DNA of 64,000 bases from Chitinophaga sp. Ak27 (GTDB lineage: Bacteria > Bacteroidota > Bacteroidia > Chitinophagales > Chitinophagaceae), in contig NZ_JABAOB010000004.1 of the NCBI RefSeq assembly GCF_012726295.1, forward strand, positions 496,001 through 560,000, written 5' to 3'. The position numbers and the translations under genes are program-made. Under the pieces are notes generated by a model. It did no database searches, had not been told where the DNA came from, and saw only the letters and a list, made by a program, of their open reading frames with translations. This document shows positions 51,340 to 60,779 of this stretch, one piece after another; within the stretch, counting starts at the first letter, position 1, and the number at the start of each line of letters is the position of its first letter.

Positions 51340-52323
51340 ATGAAAACACGACAATTAGGCGCCTCAGGATTAGAAGTATCCGAACTTGGTTTCGGCTGCA
51401 TGGGGTTAAGCCATGGCTATGGGCCGGCAACAAATGAAAATGATGCCATTGCACTCATTCAAAAAGCCTATGAATCAGGCATTACTTTCTTTGATACTGC
51501 AGAAGTATATGGACAGGGCGCCAACGAACGGTTGGTAGGAAAAGCATTGCACGATGTTCGTGATAAAGTAATCATCGCTACCAAGTTTGGCTTTAGAAAC
51601 GGTAAGCATACAGATGGTTTGGATAGTCGCCCGGAACGCATCAGGCAGGTGGTGGAAACCTCGCTCCGGCATCTGCAAACCGACTATATCGACTTGTTTT
51701 ATCAACACCGTGTGGACCCGAATGTCCCTATTGAAGAAGTTGCAGGAGCCGTAAAAGATTTGATCGCCGAAGGTAAAGTAAAATACTTCGGTATGAGTGA
51801 AGCCGGCTTGCAAAGTATACGCAGGGCGCATGCCGTACAACCTGTAGCAGCCCTGCAAAGCGAGTATTCCATGTTCTGGCGCGAACCTGAAGAAGAAATC
51901 ATCCCGCTGCTTGAAGAATTGGGCATTGGCTTCGTTCCGTTTAGTCCGCTGGGCAAAGGATTTTTAACGGGTAAGATGAATGCAGGCACCGAATTTGACC
52001 AGACCGATGCCAGAAATATCCTCCCTCGTTTTACCAAAGAAAACCGTGAAGCGAATCAAACCATTGTTGACCTTGTAATAAAGATTGCGGGAGAACAGCA
52101 CGCAACGCCAGCGCAGGTTGCATTGGCATGGCTGCTGGCGCAAAAGTCGTGGATTGTACCGATTCCGGGAACCACAAAAATGACTCGCTTAGAAGAAAAT
52201 ATAGTTGGTGCCAACATCACCTTAAGCGATGATGATTTAGCCAATATCAATAAGGCGTTGGACAACATCAGTCTTCAGGGAGAACGCTATCCCGCAAGCA
52301 TGGCAGGCCTCCAAGGCAGGTAA
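51340..52323 (+). CDS. Aldo/keto reductase
   Basis: 327 residues, TIM-barrel NADPH-dependent reductase. Start MKTRQLGASGLEVSELGFG. Catalytic tetrad visible: Asp and Tyr in FFDTAEVYGQGANERLVG (about 45-62), Lys in IIATKFGF (about 79-86) and His in DLFYQHRVDP (about 120-129). The NADPH site has IPIPGTTKMTRLEEN-like ending (PIPGTTK). The closest remembered group is AKR13-like (YakC/PLR type). Substrate unknown; likely induced through the divergent AraC protein. Confidence 0.94.
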   Translation: MKTRQLGASGLEVSELGFGCMGLSHGYGPATNENDAIALIQKAYESGITFFDTAEVYGQGANERLVGKALHDVRDKVIIATKFGFRNGKHTDGLDSRPERIRQVVETSLRHLQTDYIDLFYQHRVDPNVPIEEVAGAVKDLIAEGKVKYFGMSEAGLQSIRRAHAVQPVAALQSEYSMFWREPEEEIIPLLEELGIGFVPFSPLGKGFLTGKMNAGTEFDQTDARNILPRFTKENREANQTIVDLVIKIAGEQHATPAQVALAWLLAQKSWIVPIPGTTKMTRLEENIVGANITLSDDDLANINKALDNISLQGERYPASMAGLQGR

Positions 52324-52393
52324 GCATCGGGTTCTTCTGAGATAACGATCCTTTTTTTGTATCGCTATTTCAGGACCAGGCAATGGCATTCAT

Positions 52394-52438
52394 AAAAAAG
52401 CTATTGAAAACGGCAATCGCCTTTTCAATAGCTTTTTT
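52394..52438. terminator. Bidirectional intrinsic terminator
   Basis: AAAAAAGCTATTGAAAA (52394-52410) pairs perfectly with TTTTCAATAGCTTTTTT (52422-52438), with a GC-containing loop. Convergent genes on both sides. The word AAAAAGCTATTG is shared with the dispersed palindromes R1 and R2, but the element is short and lacks their loop. Confidence 0.88.
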
Positions 52439-52451
52439 TATGGGCGACTTA

Positions 52452-53399
52452 TCAGATAATAATCACCGTCTTTCCCTTGCCTTTCGCCTGGCGGCTCAGG
52501 GCAATAGCGGCCGGTACGTCCTCCAGTCTGATTTTATTTTCTACGGGTACCTGTAATTCGCCCCGGTCAATAATGAGTGATAGTGTATCGAGGGAAGCGG
52601 CACTTCCTTTGGTTTCGAAATTGCCTCCATGAATACTCCTGGCTTTGAGGGCGGCTTCGTCGGCTACAAACATGGTAGTCAGTGCTCCCCCGCCGGGTCT
52701 TACCAGGTCAAGATTAGCAGTAAACCCGGCGCCATCGCTGGCCACATCAATCAATCCATCTACGCCACCGGGGTATTTAGCTTTCACCTGTTGAGCCAGG
52801 GGAGCAGTTTTATAGTTAATTGTTACCGTGGCGCCCAGCTTTTTCATTCTCTCAGCGGCAGCATCATCGCCCACAGTAGCTATTACATGAATACCCTGTA
52901 ATTTTGCCAACTGTACAGTAAAAGATCCTACGCCGCCGGTAGCGCCCACCACCAGCAGGGTATCACCTTCCTGCAGGTCCAGGTGATCCAGCATTTGCTG
53001 GGCCGTCATGCCGGAAGTAGGCACTGCTGCGGCTTCAGCAGCCGACAGGCTGGACGGCGCCAGTGTAAGCCCTGATTTCTCCGGAACGATAGCATATTCG
53101 GCATAGGAACCTTCTCCGATAGGTGCATGAATAAACTGGCCATATACCTTATCGCCTTTTTTAAACCGGGTAACCCCTTCTCCTACTTCTTCCACGGTCC
53201 CTGCGCCATCTACGCCCATGATGAGCGGGAACTGATGCGGCATAGCTCCATCCATAATGCCATCGACCATTTTCCAGTCGAAGGGATTGATGCCGGCAGC
53301 GGCTACTTTAATCAACACCGTGCCTGGCCGCACTGCTGGCTTGGGTAAATCCATCACTGCGGGAATGTCTTTGAATTTCGATACGGCAACCGCTTTCAT
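52452..53399 (-). CDS. NADP-dependent MDR oxidoreductase (quinone-oxidoreductase-like)
   Basis: 315 residues. GroES-like domain with AAGINPFDWKMVDG and PLIMGVDGAGTVEEVGEGVTRFKKGDKVYG; Rossmann domain with LLVVGATGGVGSFTVQLAKL (about 150-169). No structural zinc cysteines, so it belongs to the quinone oxidoreductase/enoyl reductase branch. It probably reduces quinones or activated double bonds with NADPH. Single gene, convergent with the aldo/keto reductase. Confidence 0.92.
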   Translation of the reverse strand: MKAVAVSKFKDIPAVMDLPKPAVRPGTVLIKVAAAGINPFDWKMVDGIMDGAMPHQFPLIMGVDGAGTVEEVGEGVTRFKKGDKVYGQFIHAPIGEGSYAEYAIVPEKSGLTLAPSSLSAAEAAAVPTSGMTAQQMLDHLDLQEGDTLLVVGATGGVGSFTVQLAKLQGIHVIATVGDDAAAERMKKLGATVTINYKTAPLAQQVKAKYPGGVDGLIDVASDGAGFTANLDLVRPGGGALTTMFVADEAALKARSIHGGNFETKGSAASLDTLSLIIDRGELQVPVENKIRLEDVPAAIALSRQAKGKGKTVIII

Positions 53400-53445
53400 A
53401 AGAATGATTTTAATATGTAGAAAGATATATTGACTATGCTGGAGT

Positions 53446-56049
53446 TTACAATCGTGGATCTACCGCCTCACTCTCTAATGCTAAAATAGCAAATACACAT
53501 TGATGTACCAGCTGCAAAGGCGCTTTATTTACAAATCGCTCCAGCGCTTCCAATCCCAGGGCGAATTCGCGTAATGCCAGCGATCGTTTCCCGGAGAGCT
53601 TACGGCCGCGCAGACGCAGTAAATTTTCTTCGGCGTCATATTCAGGTCCATATATAATCCGCAGGTATTCTTTTCCACGGATTTTAATCGCCGGTTGGAT
53701 CAGCCCTTTGCCATCTTTGCTAAGGAACGTATATGGTTTGATGACCATTCCCTCGCCCCCGGCAGCCGTCAGCTGCTGCCACCAGGTAATAACCGCCTTT
53801 TCGCTTTCGGCATCCCCGATATCTGCCAACAGATAAGGCGTAGCGAGCAGTATTTGTTCATCACCGGCACAAATATTTTTAATGGCAGACATATGCCATT
53901 CATGGTCTTTGTCGAAGTACGTTTTTCCCTCCGTGGCCATGATATGAAACGGCGCCAGTTTATAGTCGCTGAGATCATTTACCGGCCAGCAATACTGCCG
54001 GTAGGCATCTACATACTTCGTAGTCTGCTCCTGGCGCAGGCTGTACTTGTCGAGCAAAGCCTGTGCAGGCGCACCATTGGATACTGCCTGCTGTAAAGCG
54101 TTAATTACTTGCGGTAGTGCATGGCCGGCGGCAGCACCAACTGCTGCATACTGATTTTGCAGCAATGCCTGGGCTTTGGCGCTCCAGGGCATTAGTTCCG
54201 CATCGAGGCATACCCAGTCGGTATTGAAATTTTCATAAAAACCGGTATTAATCAACGCTGTATTGACACGGGCTATAAATGCCTGTTCCGTTTGTTTATC
54301 GGTAAAGAAGGCGCGTCCGGTCCGCGTATATACGATTCCGTTACCTTCTCCTGTTACCCCAAAACGGGCAGTTGCTGCTGCCTCATCCCGGCATACAATT
54401 ACTACAGCGCGGGATCCCATATGTTTGGTTTCACAGATCACTTTTTTGATCCCGGCGTCCCGGAAATATTGCAGGCCTTCTGCGGGATGTTCCAGCATGC
54501 CTGGCTCCTGGCTGGTTTCAGCAGGCGACATCGTAGGAGGCAAATAAATCAGCCATTTCGGGTTCACTGCAAAGCGGCTCATCACTTCCAGCGCAGCGAT
54601 GTTGTTTTCTTCCCTGATGGTGATGTTGTGACTATAGCGCGTTTCAAGGATTTGTTTGCCTGTAAAATCGGCAATATCCAATACGCCATCGTATTGCTGT
54701 TGCACGCTGAGCGCGCTCCCTTCATTATAGCCAATCGGGCGGGCTGGTACCGCGTATTCTTCCAGTGCAGGCACGCTTACCAGCTCCCTTTCGGGGTAAC
54801 GCAGGGCAGTCAGCGATGCGCCAAATACGCAACCTGTATCTATATCGATGGTGTTATTTAACCATTGAGCTGCGGGTACCGGGGTATGCCCGTATACTAC
54901 CATGGCGCGGCCTTTGTATTCCAGCGCCCAGTTATATCTTACCGGGAGGCCGAATTCATCTGTTTCCCCGGTAGTTTCGCCATACAGGCAAAATTCCCTT
55001 ACGGCGCCGGAGCCGCGTCCCTGCATACTTTCTTTCAGGCCGGCATGTGCTACCACCAGCTTGCCATCGTCTAACACATAATGACTTACCAGCCCGTCAA
55101 TAAATGATTTAACGGATTCCAGGAAAGCGGGCGTTTCGCCTGCCAGCTGGGCTACGGTTTGTTCCAGGCCATGCCTTAGCTGTACGTTTTTACCGTTGAG
55201 ATAGCGGAGTAGTTTCGCATCGTGGTTACCCGGCACACATAAAGCCTGGCCATTGCCCACCATATTCATCACCAGGCGCAACACCTGTGGCGACTTCGGC
55301 CCACGATCTACCAGGTCGCCCACGAATACAGGTTTGCGGATAAGCATATGACCTTCGGCGGTAACGGTGGTGGCGGCACTGATCAGCGCCGCATTTTCCT
55401 TATCCACCTGGTAGCCCAGGGTATCCAGCAGGGTGCATAGTTCGTCGTAACAGCCGTGTACATCCCCGATAATATCGAAGGGTCCGTGCTCCTCTTTCTT
55501 ATTGTTATAGAGCGGCGTGCGGGTAATGGTTTCCAGCATAGCCACCTCTTCTTCTGTGCGCATCTCGAAAATATGGCGGTAGCCTTCTTCCCGCAGTCCG
55601 CGTAATCCGCGCTTCAGCTGACTGATCTGCTGGGGAATAACATGGGCGCCGAAATTGCGATCGCTGCGCAACTCGTTTCGGTCCTGGCAAACCCGTTCGG
55701 GCATGTTCAATACAATGGCCACCGGCAACACGTGGTATTCGCGGGCCAATCGCACCCATTCCTTCCGGGATTCCGGCTGCACATTGGTAGCGTCAATCAC
55801 CGTGAGCAATCCCAGTTTGAGACGTTTGGCAGCAATAAAACGAACTACTTCAAAGGCATCTGCCGATACCGCCTGGTTATTTTCATCGTCACTGATCAGT
55901 CCCCGGCAAACGTCGGAGGAAATGACTTCCGTAGGCTTAAAGAATTTGCGGGCAAAAGTGGATTTTCCGGCGCCGGAAGGGCCGATTAATAAAACCAACG
56001 ATAATTCTGGTATAGAGATATGTGATAGTTTAGTATTTCTTCGGGACAT
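53446..56049 (-). CDS. pnkp: Polynucleotide kinase-phosphatase with ligase domain (RNA repair Pnkp)
   Basis: 867 residues, nearly the length of the Clostridium thermocellum enzyme (870). Three catalytic parts in order: P-loop 5' kinase (GPSGAGKST at 23-31), calcineurin-type 2',3' phosphatase (IIGDVHGCYDE about 188, GDLVDRGPKSP about 240, VPGNHDAKLL about 270), and a nucleotidyltransferase ligase domain with ETKHMGSRAVV (Lys about 540) for self-adenylation. It heals broken RNA ends and, with Hen1, seals them with a 2'-O-methyl mark. Its start overlaps the upstream nucleotidyltransferase gene by 20 nt. Last gene of the RNA-repair operon. Confidence 0.96.
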   Translation of the reverse strand: MSRRNTKLSHISIPELSLVLLIGPSGAGKSTFARKFFKPTEVISSDVCRGLISDDENNQAVSADAFEVVRFIAAKRLKLGLLTVIDATNVQPESRKEWVRLAREYHVLPVAIVLNMPERVCQDRNELRSDRNFGAHVIPQQISQLKRGLRGLREEGYRHIFEMRTEEEVAMLETITRTPLYNNKKEEHGPFDIIGDVHGCYDELCTLLDTLGYQVDKENAALISAATTVTAEGHMLIRKPVFVGDLVDRGPKSPQVLRLVMNMVGNGQALCVPGNHDAKLLRYLNGKNVQLRHGLEQTVAQLAGETPAFLESVKSFIDGLVSHYVLDDGKLVVAHAGLKESMQGRGSGAVREFCLYGETTGETDEFGLPVRYNWALEYKGRAMVVYGHTPVPAAQWLNNTIDIDTGCVFGASLTALRYPERELVSVPALEEYAVPARPIGYNEGSALSVQQQYDGVLDIADFTGKQILETRYSHNITIREENNIAALEVMSRFAVNPKWLIYLPPTMSPAETSQEPGMLEHPAEGLQYFRDAGIKKVICETKHMGSRAVVIVCRDEAAATARFGVTGEGNGIVYTRTGRAFFTDKQTEQAFIARVNTALINTGFYENFNTDWVCLDAELMPWSAKAQALLQNQYAAVGAAAGHALPQVINALQQAVSNGAPAQALLDKYSLRQEQTTKYVDAYRQYCWPVNDLSDYKLAPFHIMATEGKTYFDKDHEWHMSAIKNICAGDEQILLATPYLLADIGDAESEKAVITWWQQLTAAGGEGMVIKPYTFLSKDGKGLIQPAIKIRGKEYLRIIYGPEYDAEENLLRLRGRKLSGKRSLALREFALGLEALERFVNKAPLQLVHQCVFAILALESEAVDPRL

Positions 56050-57109
56050 AATATTCCTCTCTGATGCGGATTAGCAATGATGCCGCCAGTGCCGGATCCG
56101 GATGGTCCGGTAAATCTGATGCAGCATATAATTGTTCCATTTGATCTAATTTTTCGGCCGCCATTTCCAGTAACGTATCATAACTGAACTCGCCGTTGCG
56201 GATACGCAATAAAAAATCGCGGTCTTCTCTGTATACCCGTACTTCTTTGTAGCGGGCTATTTCGGCTGCCATGTTGAGCAAGCGAAAGGTATGCATCATG
56301 TGCTTACTGTCGTAGTCGGCACCCAGCGCCTGGTTATGCTGATAACGGGCATCGTTGCGCAACTCCACCCATTCCCAGTAGGACGCAAAGTCTTTGCAAT
56401 ACACAGTATACCCATCTTTGTTAAAGTGCATAATGCCCAACGGGTCAACGCCCGGGGGCACGGAGCTTAGCTGCACGTCGTTAGCACTTTCTCCCGAAAA
56501 AACACCTTTGAAGTCCACCGCCGTAGTAAACTGTCGCCGGTGATACAAAGCATATACATCCCGGAAGTGATCAATCCTTGACAAGCCGCAATCCTCGGGG
56601 CGAAGACCTTTTTCGTATAGCCATTCCAATAATGGCATACTTTGCCCTCCCCTGATCACGTAGCAAAACTCAATGACTGGTTTCCTGGTTTCCGGATAGG
56701 ATTGATTGATCTTTTTATTCAATCCTCTCGCTTTCTTAATCTGGGCTTTTGCGTAGCCGGCAAAGGTATCCAGGCATAAGCGGGATAAAAAGTCTGCCGG
56801 TTTTACCAGGTCCATCAGCGGATGGCGGTATAATTCATTTTGCGCAGTAGTACTGAGCAGTTCCAATATATTGGGATTATTTTTCTCCAGCAATTCCAGG
56901 AAGCGCCGGATTTCAAAATATACTTCATCGTGGCTTTCGTTGGTTACCTGCGGCGTATAGGACATTCCATATAGCTCAGATTGAGGCAAGATAAATACTC
57001 CTTTTATATCGGTGTCTGATGTAGGCACCTGCAGGTTATAGGCCTTGCTTCCACTGATGCATTCCAGTAGTATACAGGACCGTTGTTGCTTTAACTCCTC
57101 AAAAGTCAT
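56030..57109 (-). CDS. RlaP-like nucleotidyltransferase, second copy (NT2)
   Basis: 359 residues from ATG 57109 (MTFEELKQQR); the frame runs upstream into NT1, but this start gives a fold start and an 11-nt overlap with the NT1 stop. Pol-beta-type core GSKAYNLQVPTSDTDIKGVF (about 19-38), with GS and the D-x-D pair. Length and pattern fit the RNA-repair-linked nucleotidyltransferase family (PF10127, RlaP). Predicted to add or process a nucleotide at RNA ends; the activity of the family is not firmly known. It differs clearly from NT1 beyond the core. Confidence 0.87.
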   Translation of the reverse strand: MTFEELKQQRSCILLECISGSKAYNLQVPTSDTDIKGVFILPQSELYGMSYTPQVTNESHDEVYFEIRRFLELLEKNNPNILELLSTTAQNELYRHPLMDLVKPADFLSRLCLDTFAGYAKAQIKKARGLNKKINQSYPETRKPVIEFCYVIRGGQSMPLLEWLYEKGLRPEDCGLSRIDHFRDVYALYHRRQFTTAVDFKGVFSGESANDVQLSSVPPGVDPLGIMHFNKDGYTVYCKDFASYWEWVELRNDARYQHNQALGADYDSKHMMHTFRLLNMAAEIARYKEVRVYREDRDFLLRIRNGEFSYDTLLEMAAEKLDQMEQLYAASDLPDHPDPALAASLLIRIREEYYVPKKY

Positions 57110-57860
57110 AGGAAATATATTTACGGAAGAGGGCATCCAGTTCATTGGCATCGTTCTTCACCACGGGTAACTCCGCTGCCTGGTACCTGCATTCTTCCAG
57201 TATGCCGGCTATCCACTGATGTAATTCCGGCATGGCCGGTACCATCAGTTGCTCATCAGCGCCGGCTTTCAGCTGCAGCAGGTGATCAATAGCTGCCTGT
57301 ATGCCGGCATCAGTAATCAAGGTACGAAGCTGGGAGAACTCCATTGGAGGCACGCCTTTTCCGGCTAAGATCCATTGACAGGCGAGCATGGGGCGAAGCA
57401 CATAAAAGTATTTCTTCAACTTCACCGAGGCACCCGACAGCTCATTGGTAAATACATTGGTAGCCATAGACTGGTAGTGGTGGCAACCTGAACGGGGCGA
57501 AAAATATTTTTCCATTAAGCTGGTAAGCGTTGCTTTAAAGTCTGTGATTTCCTGGTACACCACCGGTGATTGCAGCCATTCATACAGCGGCGCATTGGAT
57601 TTCAGGAATAGCTGGAGTCCTTTACGGATATCCCAGCCGCTTACATCCAACACTTCATCTACCGGCAGTTCAATCACATCGCGCTGTTCCAGGATGCTGA
57701 GGTAACTATCTTTATGACGGGCGTAAATAAAACGTACATCATAGTCACTGTCTGTAGAGGCAAAGCCCCAGGCGCGGCTACCTGATTCACAGGCGTAAAG
57801 AATTTTCACCTGGTGCTCCTCTTCCAGTGCTTTTATCTGTTGTAATATATTTGTTTCCAT
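57099..57860 (-). CDS. RlaP-like nucleotidyltransferase, first copy (NT1)
   Basis: 253 residues from ATG 57860, which shares one base with the hen1 stop (TGATG). Core motif GSRAWGFASTDSDYDVRFIY (about 28-47), with GS and D-x-D. Helical C-terminal part with SMATNVFTNELSGASVKLKKYFYVLRPM, a stretch typical of PF10127. It is about 100 residues shorter than NT2. Two tandem members in one RNA-repair operon suggest non-redundant tasks. Confidence 0.87.
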   Translation of the reverse strand: METNILQQIKALEEEHQVKILYACESGSRAWGFASTDSDYDVRFIYARHKDSYLSILEQRDVIELPVDEVLDVSGWDIRKGLQLFLKSNAPLYEWLQSPVVYQEITDFKATLTSLMEKYFSPRSGCHHYQSMATNVFTNELSGASVKLKKYFYVLRPMLACQWILAGKGVPPMEFSQLRTLITDAGIQAAIDHLLQLKAGADEQLMVPAMPELHQWIAGILEECRYQAAELPVVKNDANELDALFRKYISYDF

Positions 57861-59230
57861 CACGAACGTTTAAATAAGGCCAGCTGGCTGGGACCTCCCA
57901 GTACTTCATCTGTTTCTCCCAGCGGCCTGTAAGATACTTCATAACCAAATTGTGTGGCGACCCGGTTTCCCCAGGCAGCAAACTGCGATCTTGTCCATTC
58001 AAAACGGTGATCGCTATGCCGGAAAGCGCCGTCGCCTAATTTTTCATATAGCACATTGTACTCGGCATTAACGGTAGTAATGATCACGTATTGCGGCCTT
58101 GCATACTCAAACACCACCTTTTCCAGTGCAGCGAGCCGGGGTTCATCCAGGTGTTCAATCACTTCTACCAATACGCCGGCATCAAAACCCGATAGGCGTT
58201 TATCCCTGTACGTGAGTGCTCCCTGTACCAGTTGCAGCCTCGCCCGTTGCATTTCTGGCAGTCGATCCATTTTCAGTTTGCTCTGCGCAATCTCCAGCGC
58301 ATGGTAGCTAACATCCATACCCAGGATTTTCTTAAATGCCTGCTTTTCCATCAGCAAGCGTAGCAACTTTCCTTCGCCACATCCCATATCCGCCACGGTG
58401 GCTATATTCAGTTCAAGGAGTATATCCCTCACCGTTTGCAGACGCAGGTCGTGCAGCCTTATTTTATCTTTGGGCTGCTTCTCTTCCACCGGCAGTACCT
58501 CGTCTTTCATGATCATACCCAGTGCTTCTTTGGCAAGAGGACCTATATAACGCAGGTAACGGCGGGTGATCAGTTCTCTTGCAGGATGCGTATCCAGCCA
58601 GCCTTTCCCTTTTTCCATGAGCTTTTCAATCTCATGCCCGCCTATAAAATAATGTTTATCATTATCGCATACCGGAATGAGGATATACAGCTGGCTCAGG
58701 ATAGTTTTAAGCGGCTGGGTATGACGCAGCGTCACATTAAAGTAACGGCTTTGTCCCCATTCGGGAAACTGGTCATCCAGCAGGTGCGATTGCACCGTGA
58801 TATCATAGCCCAGGGGTTCAAAGAACTCGCGTAGCAAAGCCTCTCCACCTTTTACCGGGAGTACGGATAAATTGATTTCAAACGGAATAGCTTCATCTAC
58901 CAGGTGTGGTTTGTCTTTACAACGTCCGTTCATAGCAGAGGAATATGCCTGTGCAATGGCAGCACTCATAAAAGAAGAGGCTACATAAGGGCGGTCATTC
59001 ACATACTGTTCCAGTACAAAATCGGCGGGGCCATTGTTGCGGCGTACCAGGCGTACCGGGTCTATATCCAGCAGCAAAGCGGCGGTACAGCTTTCGTCAG
59101 TTGCCTCCGGGTAAAAAATATGGGCACTGCCTGCCGTCAGCGTTACGGTTTGTACTTTAGCAGGATGTTTATGCAACAGGTAGCCAAGGTCGGTCGCGGG
59201 GTAACGTTTAGTCGTAATAGTTAATAACAT
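57860..59230 (-). CDS. hen1: 3'-terminal RNA ribose 2'-O-methyltransferase Hen1
   Basis: 456 residues, close to known bacterial Hen1 (about 465). The N-terminal part (about 1-240) is the Pnkp ligase-activating region; the C-terminal part is the methyltransferase. SAM site VADMGCGEGKLLRLL (about 282-296). Metal site VEVIEHLDEPR (E-x-x-E-H, about 370-380) and a late His in HSDHRFEWTRSQF. It methylates the 2'-OH of the 3' end of cut RNA so that repaired RNA resists the same nuclease. First gene of the hen1-NT1-NT2-pnkp operon, all junctions overlapping. Confidence 0.96.
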   Translation of the reverse strand: MLLTITTKRYPATDLGYLLHKHPAKVQTVTLTAGSAHIFYPEATDESCTAALLLDIDPVRLVRRNNGPADFVLEQYVNDRPYVASSFMSAAIAQAYSSAMNGRCKDKPHLVDEAIPFEINLSVLPVKGGEALLREFFEPLGYDITVQSHLLDDQFPEWGQSRYFNVTLRHTQPLKTILSQLYILIPVCDNDKHYFIGGHEIEKLMEKGKGWLDTHPARELITRRYLRYIGPLAKEALGMIMKDEVLPVEEKQPKDKIRLHDLRLQTVRDILLELNIATVADMGCGEGKLLRLLMEKQAFKKILGMDVSYHALEIAQSKLKMDRLPEMQRARLQLVQGALTYRDKRLSGFDAGVLVEVIEHLDEPRLAALEKVVFEYARPQYVIITTVNAEYNVLYEKLGDGAFRHSDHRFEWTRSQFAAWGNRVATQFGYEVSYRPLGETDEVLGGPSQLALFKRS

Positions 59231-59279
59231 CGGTCAACTGTGCTCTTTCACGGAAGCACGCTTTTTATCATGAATAGAA

Positions 59280-59287
59280 CGAAGATA
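59280..59287 (-). promoter_or_regulatory. Possible -7 box of the RNA-repair operon
   Basis: Minus-strand TATCTTCG, one base off TAnnTTTG, 49 nt before the hen1 start. A small GTGCT/AGCAC hairpin lies in the leader. Weak support. Confidence 0.3.
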
Positions 59288-59378
59288 TTATTTTTTATTA
59301 TTTAGTACAAATTCATGACATATCTCCGCAGATCTTCTCTGAAATATAATATTGATAAAATATTTTATTATTAGAATT

Positions 59379-59399
59379 AGTCTACTATATTTGTAGACT
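59379..59399 (+). promoter_or_regulatory. Palindromic operator over the metY promoter
   Basis: AGTCTAC (59379-59385) and GTAGACT (59393-59399) form a perfect 7-bp inverted repeat that encloses the -7 box TATATTTG (59386-59393, TAnnTTTG). A protein bound here would cover the promoter core. The leader to the ATG at 59428 would be about 28 nt. This looks like a repressor site for sulfur-amino-acid control; the repressor is not identified. Confidence 0.65.
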
Positions 59400-59427
59400 T
59401 TTTATATCTATTCTAAATCCCCCAGTT

Positions 59428-60732
59428 ATGTCTACTAAGCCATTACATTTCGACACGTTGCAGGTGCACGCAGGCTACCAGCCGGAATCTTCCACGCATG
59501 CAGCTGCAGTACCTATTTACCAAACCACTTCTTACACATTCGACAGTGCAGAACATGCAGCAGATCTGTTCCAGCTGAAGCAGTTTGGTAACATCTACAC
59601 CCGTATCATGAATCCAACTACGGATGTATTTGAGAAAAGAGTAGCCGCATTGGAAGGCGGCGTAGGCGCATTGGCCGTAGCATCGGGGCAGGCGGCACAG
59701 TTCATTGCCCTCCACAATATTTTATTACCGGGCGATAACTTTGTATGCTCTTCCTATCTGTATGGTGGTACCTTCAACCAGTTTAAAGTGAGCTTCAAGC
59801 GTATCGGTGTAGAAGCCCGATTTGCAGATCTTGACAAGCCGGAGAGCTTCGAAGCATTGATTGATGCAGATACCAAAGCAATTTACGTGGAAACCATCGG
59901 TAACCCGGGGTTTGCCATTCCTGACTTTGAAAAGATCAGCGCTATTGCACGCAAGCACGACCTGCCACTGGTAGTTGACAATACTTTTGGGGCAGGCGGT
60001 TACCTGTGCCGTCCACTGGAACACGGCGCCAACGTGGTAGTGGAAGCCGCTACCAAATGGATTGGCGGACATGGCACCAGCATAGGCGGTATCATCGTAG
60101 ATGGCGGCAATTATAACTGGGGCAATGGTAAGTTCAAACAATTCAGCGAACCAGACGAAGCATACCATGGCATGAAATTCTGGGAAGTATTTGGCGACCA
60201 TAGTCCGTTTGGCAACATTGCCTATATTATCCGTGCACGCGTAGCGGGACTGCGTAGCTGGGGGCCTGCCCTTTCCCCGCAAAACGCTTTCCTCTTTATC
60301 CAGGGATTGGAAACATTATCCCTGCGGGTACAAAGGACGGTAGATAATGCACTGGCACTGGCCGAGTGGCTGCAACAACATCCGCAGGTAGATTCCGTGA
60401 ACTATCCCGGGCTGCCCGGCAATAAATACCATGAGCTGGGTAAAAAATACCTGCGGCATGGCTTTGGCGGCGTACTATCATTTAAAATCAAAGGAGGTAA
60501 AGAAGCGGCTGATAAATTCGTACAGTCGTTGAAGTTAGTATATCACCTGGCCAACGTAGGTGATTCCAAAACACTGATCATTCACCCCGCCACTACCACA
60601 CATCAGCAATTGAGCGAGGAAGAGCAAAGGAAAGCCGGAGTAGCGCCGGGCGTACTGCGCATTTCCTTGGGTATAGAACATATTGACGATATCAAGGGAG
60701 ACCTGGGCCAGGCATTTGATACTGTTCTCTAG
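59428..60732 (+). CDS. metY: O-acetylhomoserine sulfhydrylase
   Basis: 434 residues, PLP-dependent Cys/Met metabolism family. The start STKPLHFDTLQVHAGYQPE is typical. PLP-lysine motif VVEAATKWIGGHG (Lys about 210). Other landmarks are YQTTSYTFDSAEHAADLF, RIMNPTTDVFEKR, VCSSYLYGGTFNQF and the late NVGDSKTLIIHPATTTHQQL. It makes homocysteine (or methionine from methanethiol) from O-acetylhomoserine and sulfide. Monocistronic behind a palindromic promoter. Confidence 0.95.
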   Translation: MSTKPLHFDTLQVHAGYQPESSTHAAAVPIYQTTSYTFDSAEHAADLFQLKQFGNIYTRIMNPTTDVFEKRVAALEGGVGALAVASGQAAQFIALHNILLPGDNFVCSSYLYGGTFNQFKVSFKRIGVEARFADLDKPESFEALIDADTKAIYVETIGNPGFAIPDFEKISAIARKHDLPLVVDNTFGAGGYLCRPLEHGANVVVEAATKWIGGHGTSIGGIIVDGGNYNWGNGKFKQFSEPDEAYHGMKFWEVFGDHSPFGNIAYIIRARVAGLRSWGPALSPQNAFLFIQGLETLSLRVQRTVDNALALAEWLQQHPQVDSVNYPGLPGNKYHELGKKYLRHGFGGVLSFKIKGGKEAADKFVQSLKLVYHLANVGDSKTLIIHPATTTHQQLSEEEQRKAGVAPGVLRISLGIEHIDDIKGDLGQAFDTVL

Positions 60733-60779
60733 CACAGGGCCTGGATTGCCGGCATACCGTATCTGTGTGCCGGCAATTT

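Noticed and set aside
52394..52438. Sixth copy of the dispersed palindrome
   Set aside because: It shares AAAAAGCTATTG but has a 17-bp stem and a short loop without the conserved loop words; an ordinary bidirectional terminator explains it.
54292..54861. 189-codon plus-strand frame inside pnkp
   Set aside because: Antisense shadow of the pnkp ligase region; composition not protein-like.
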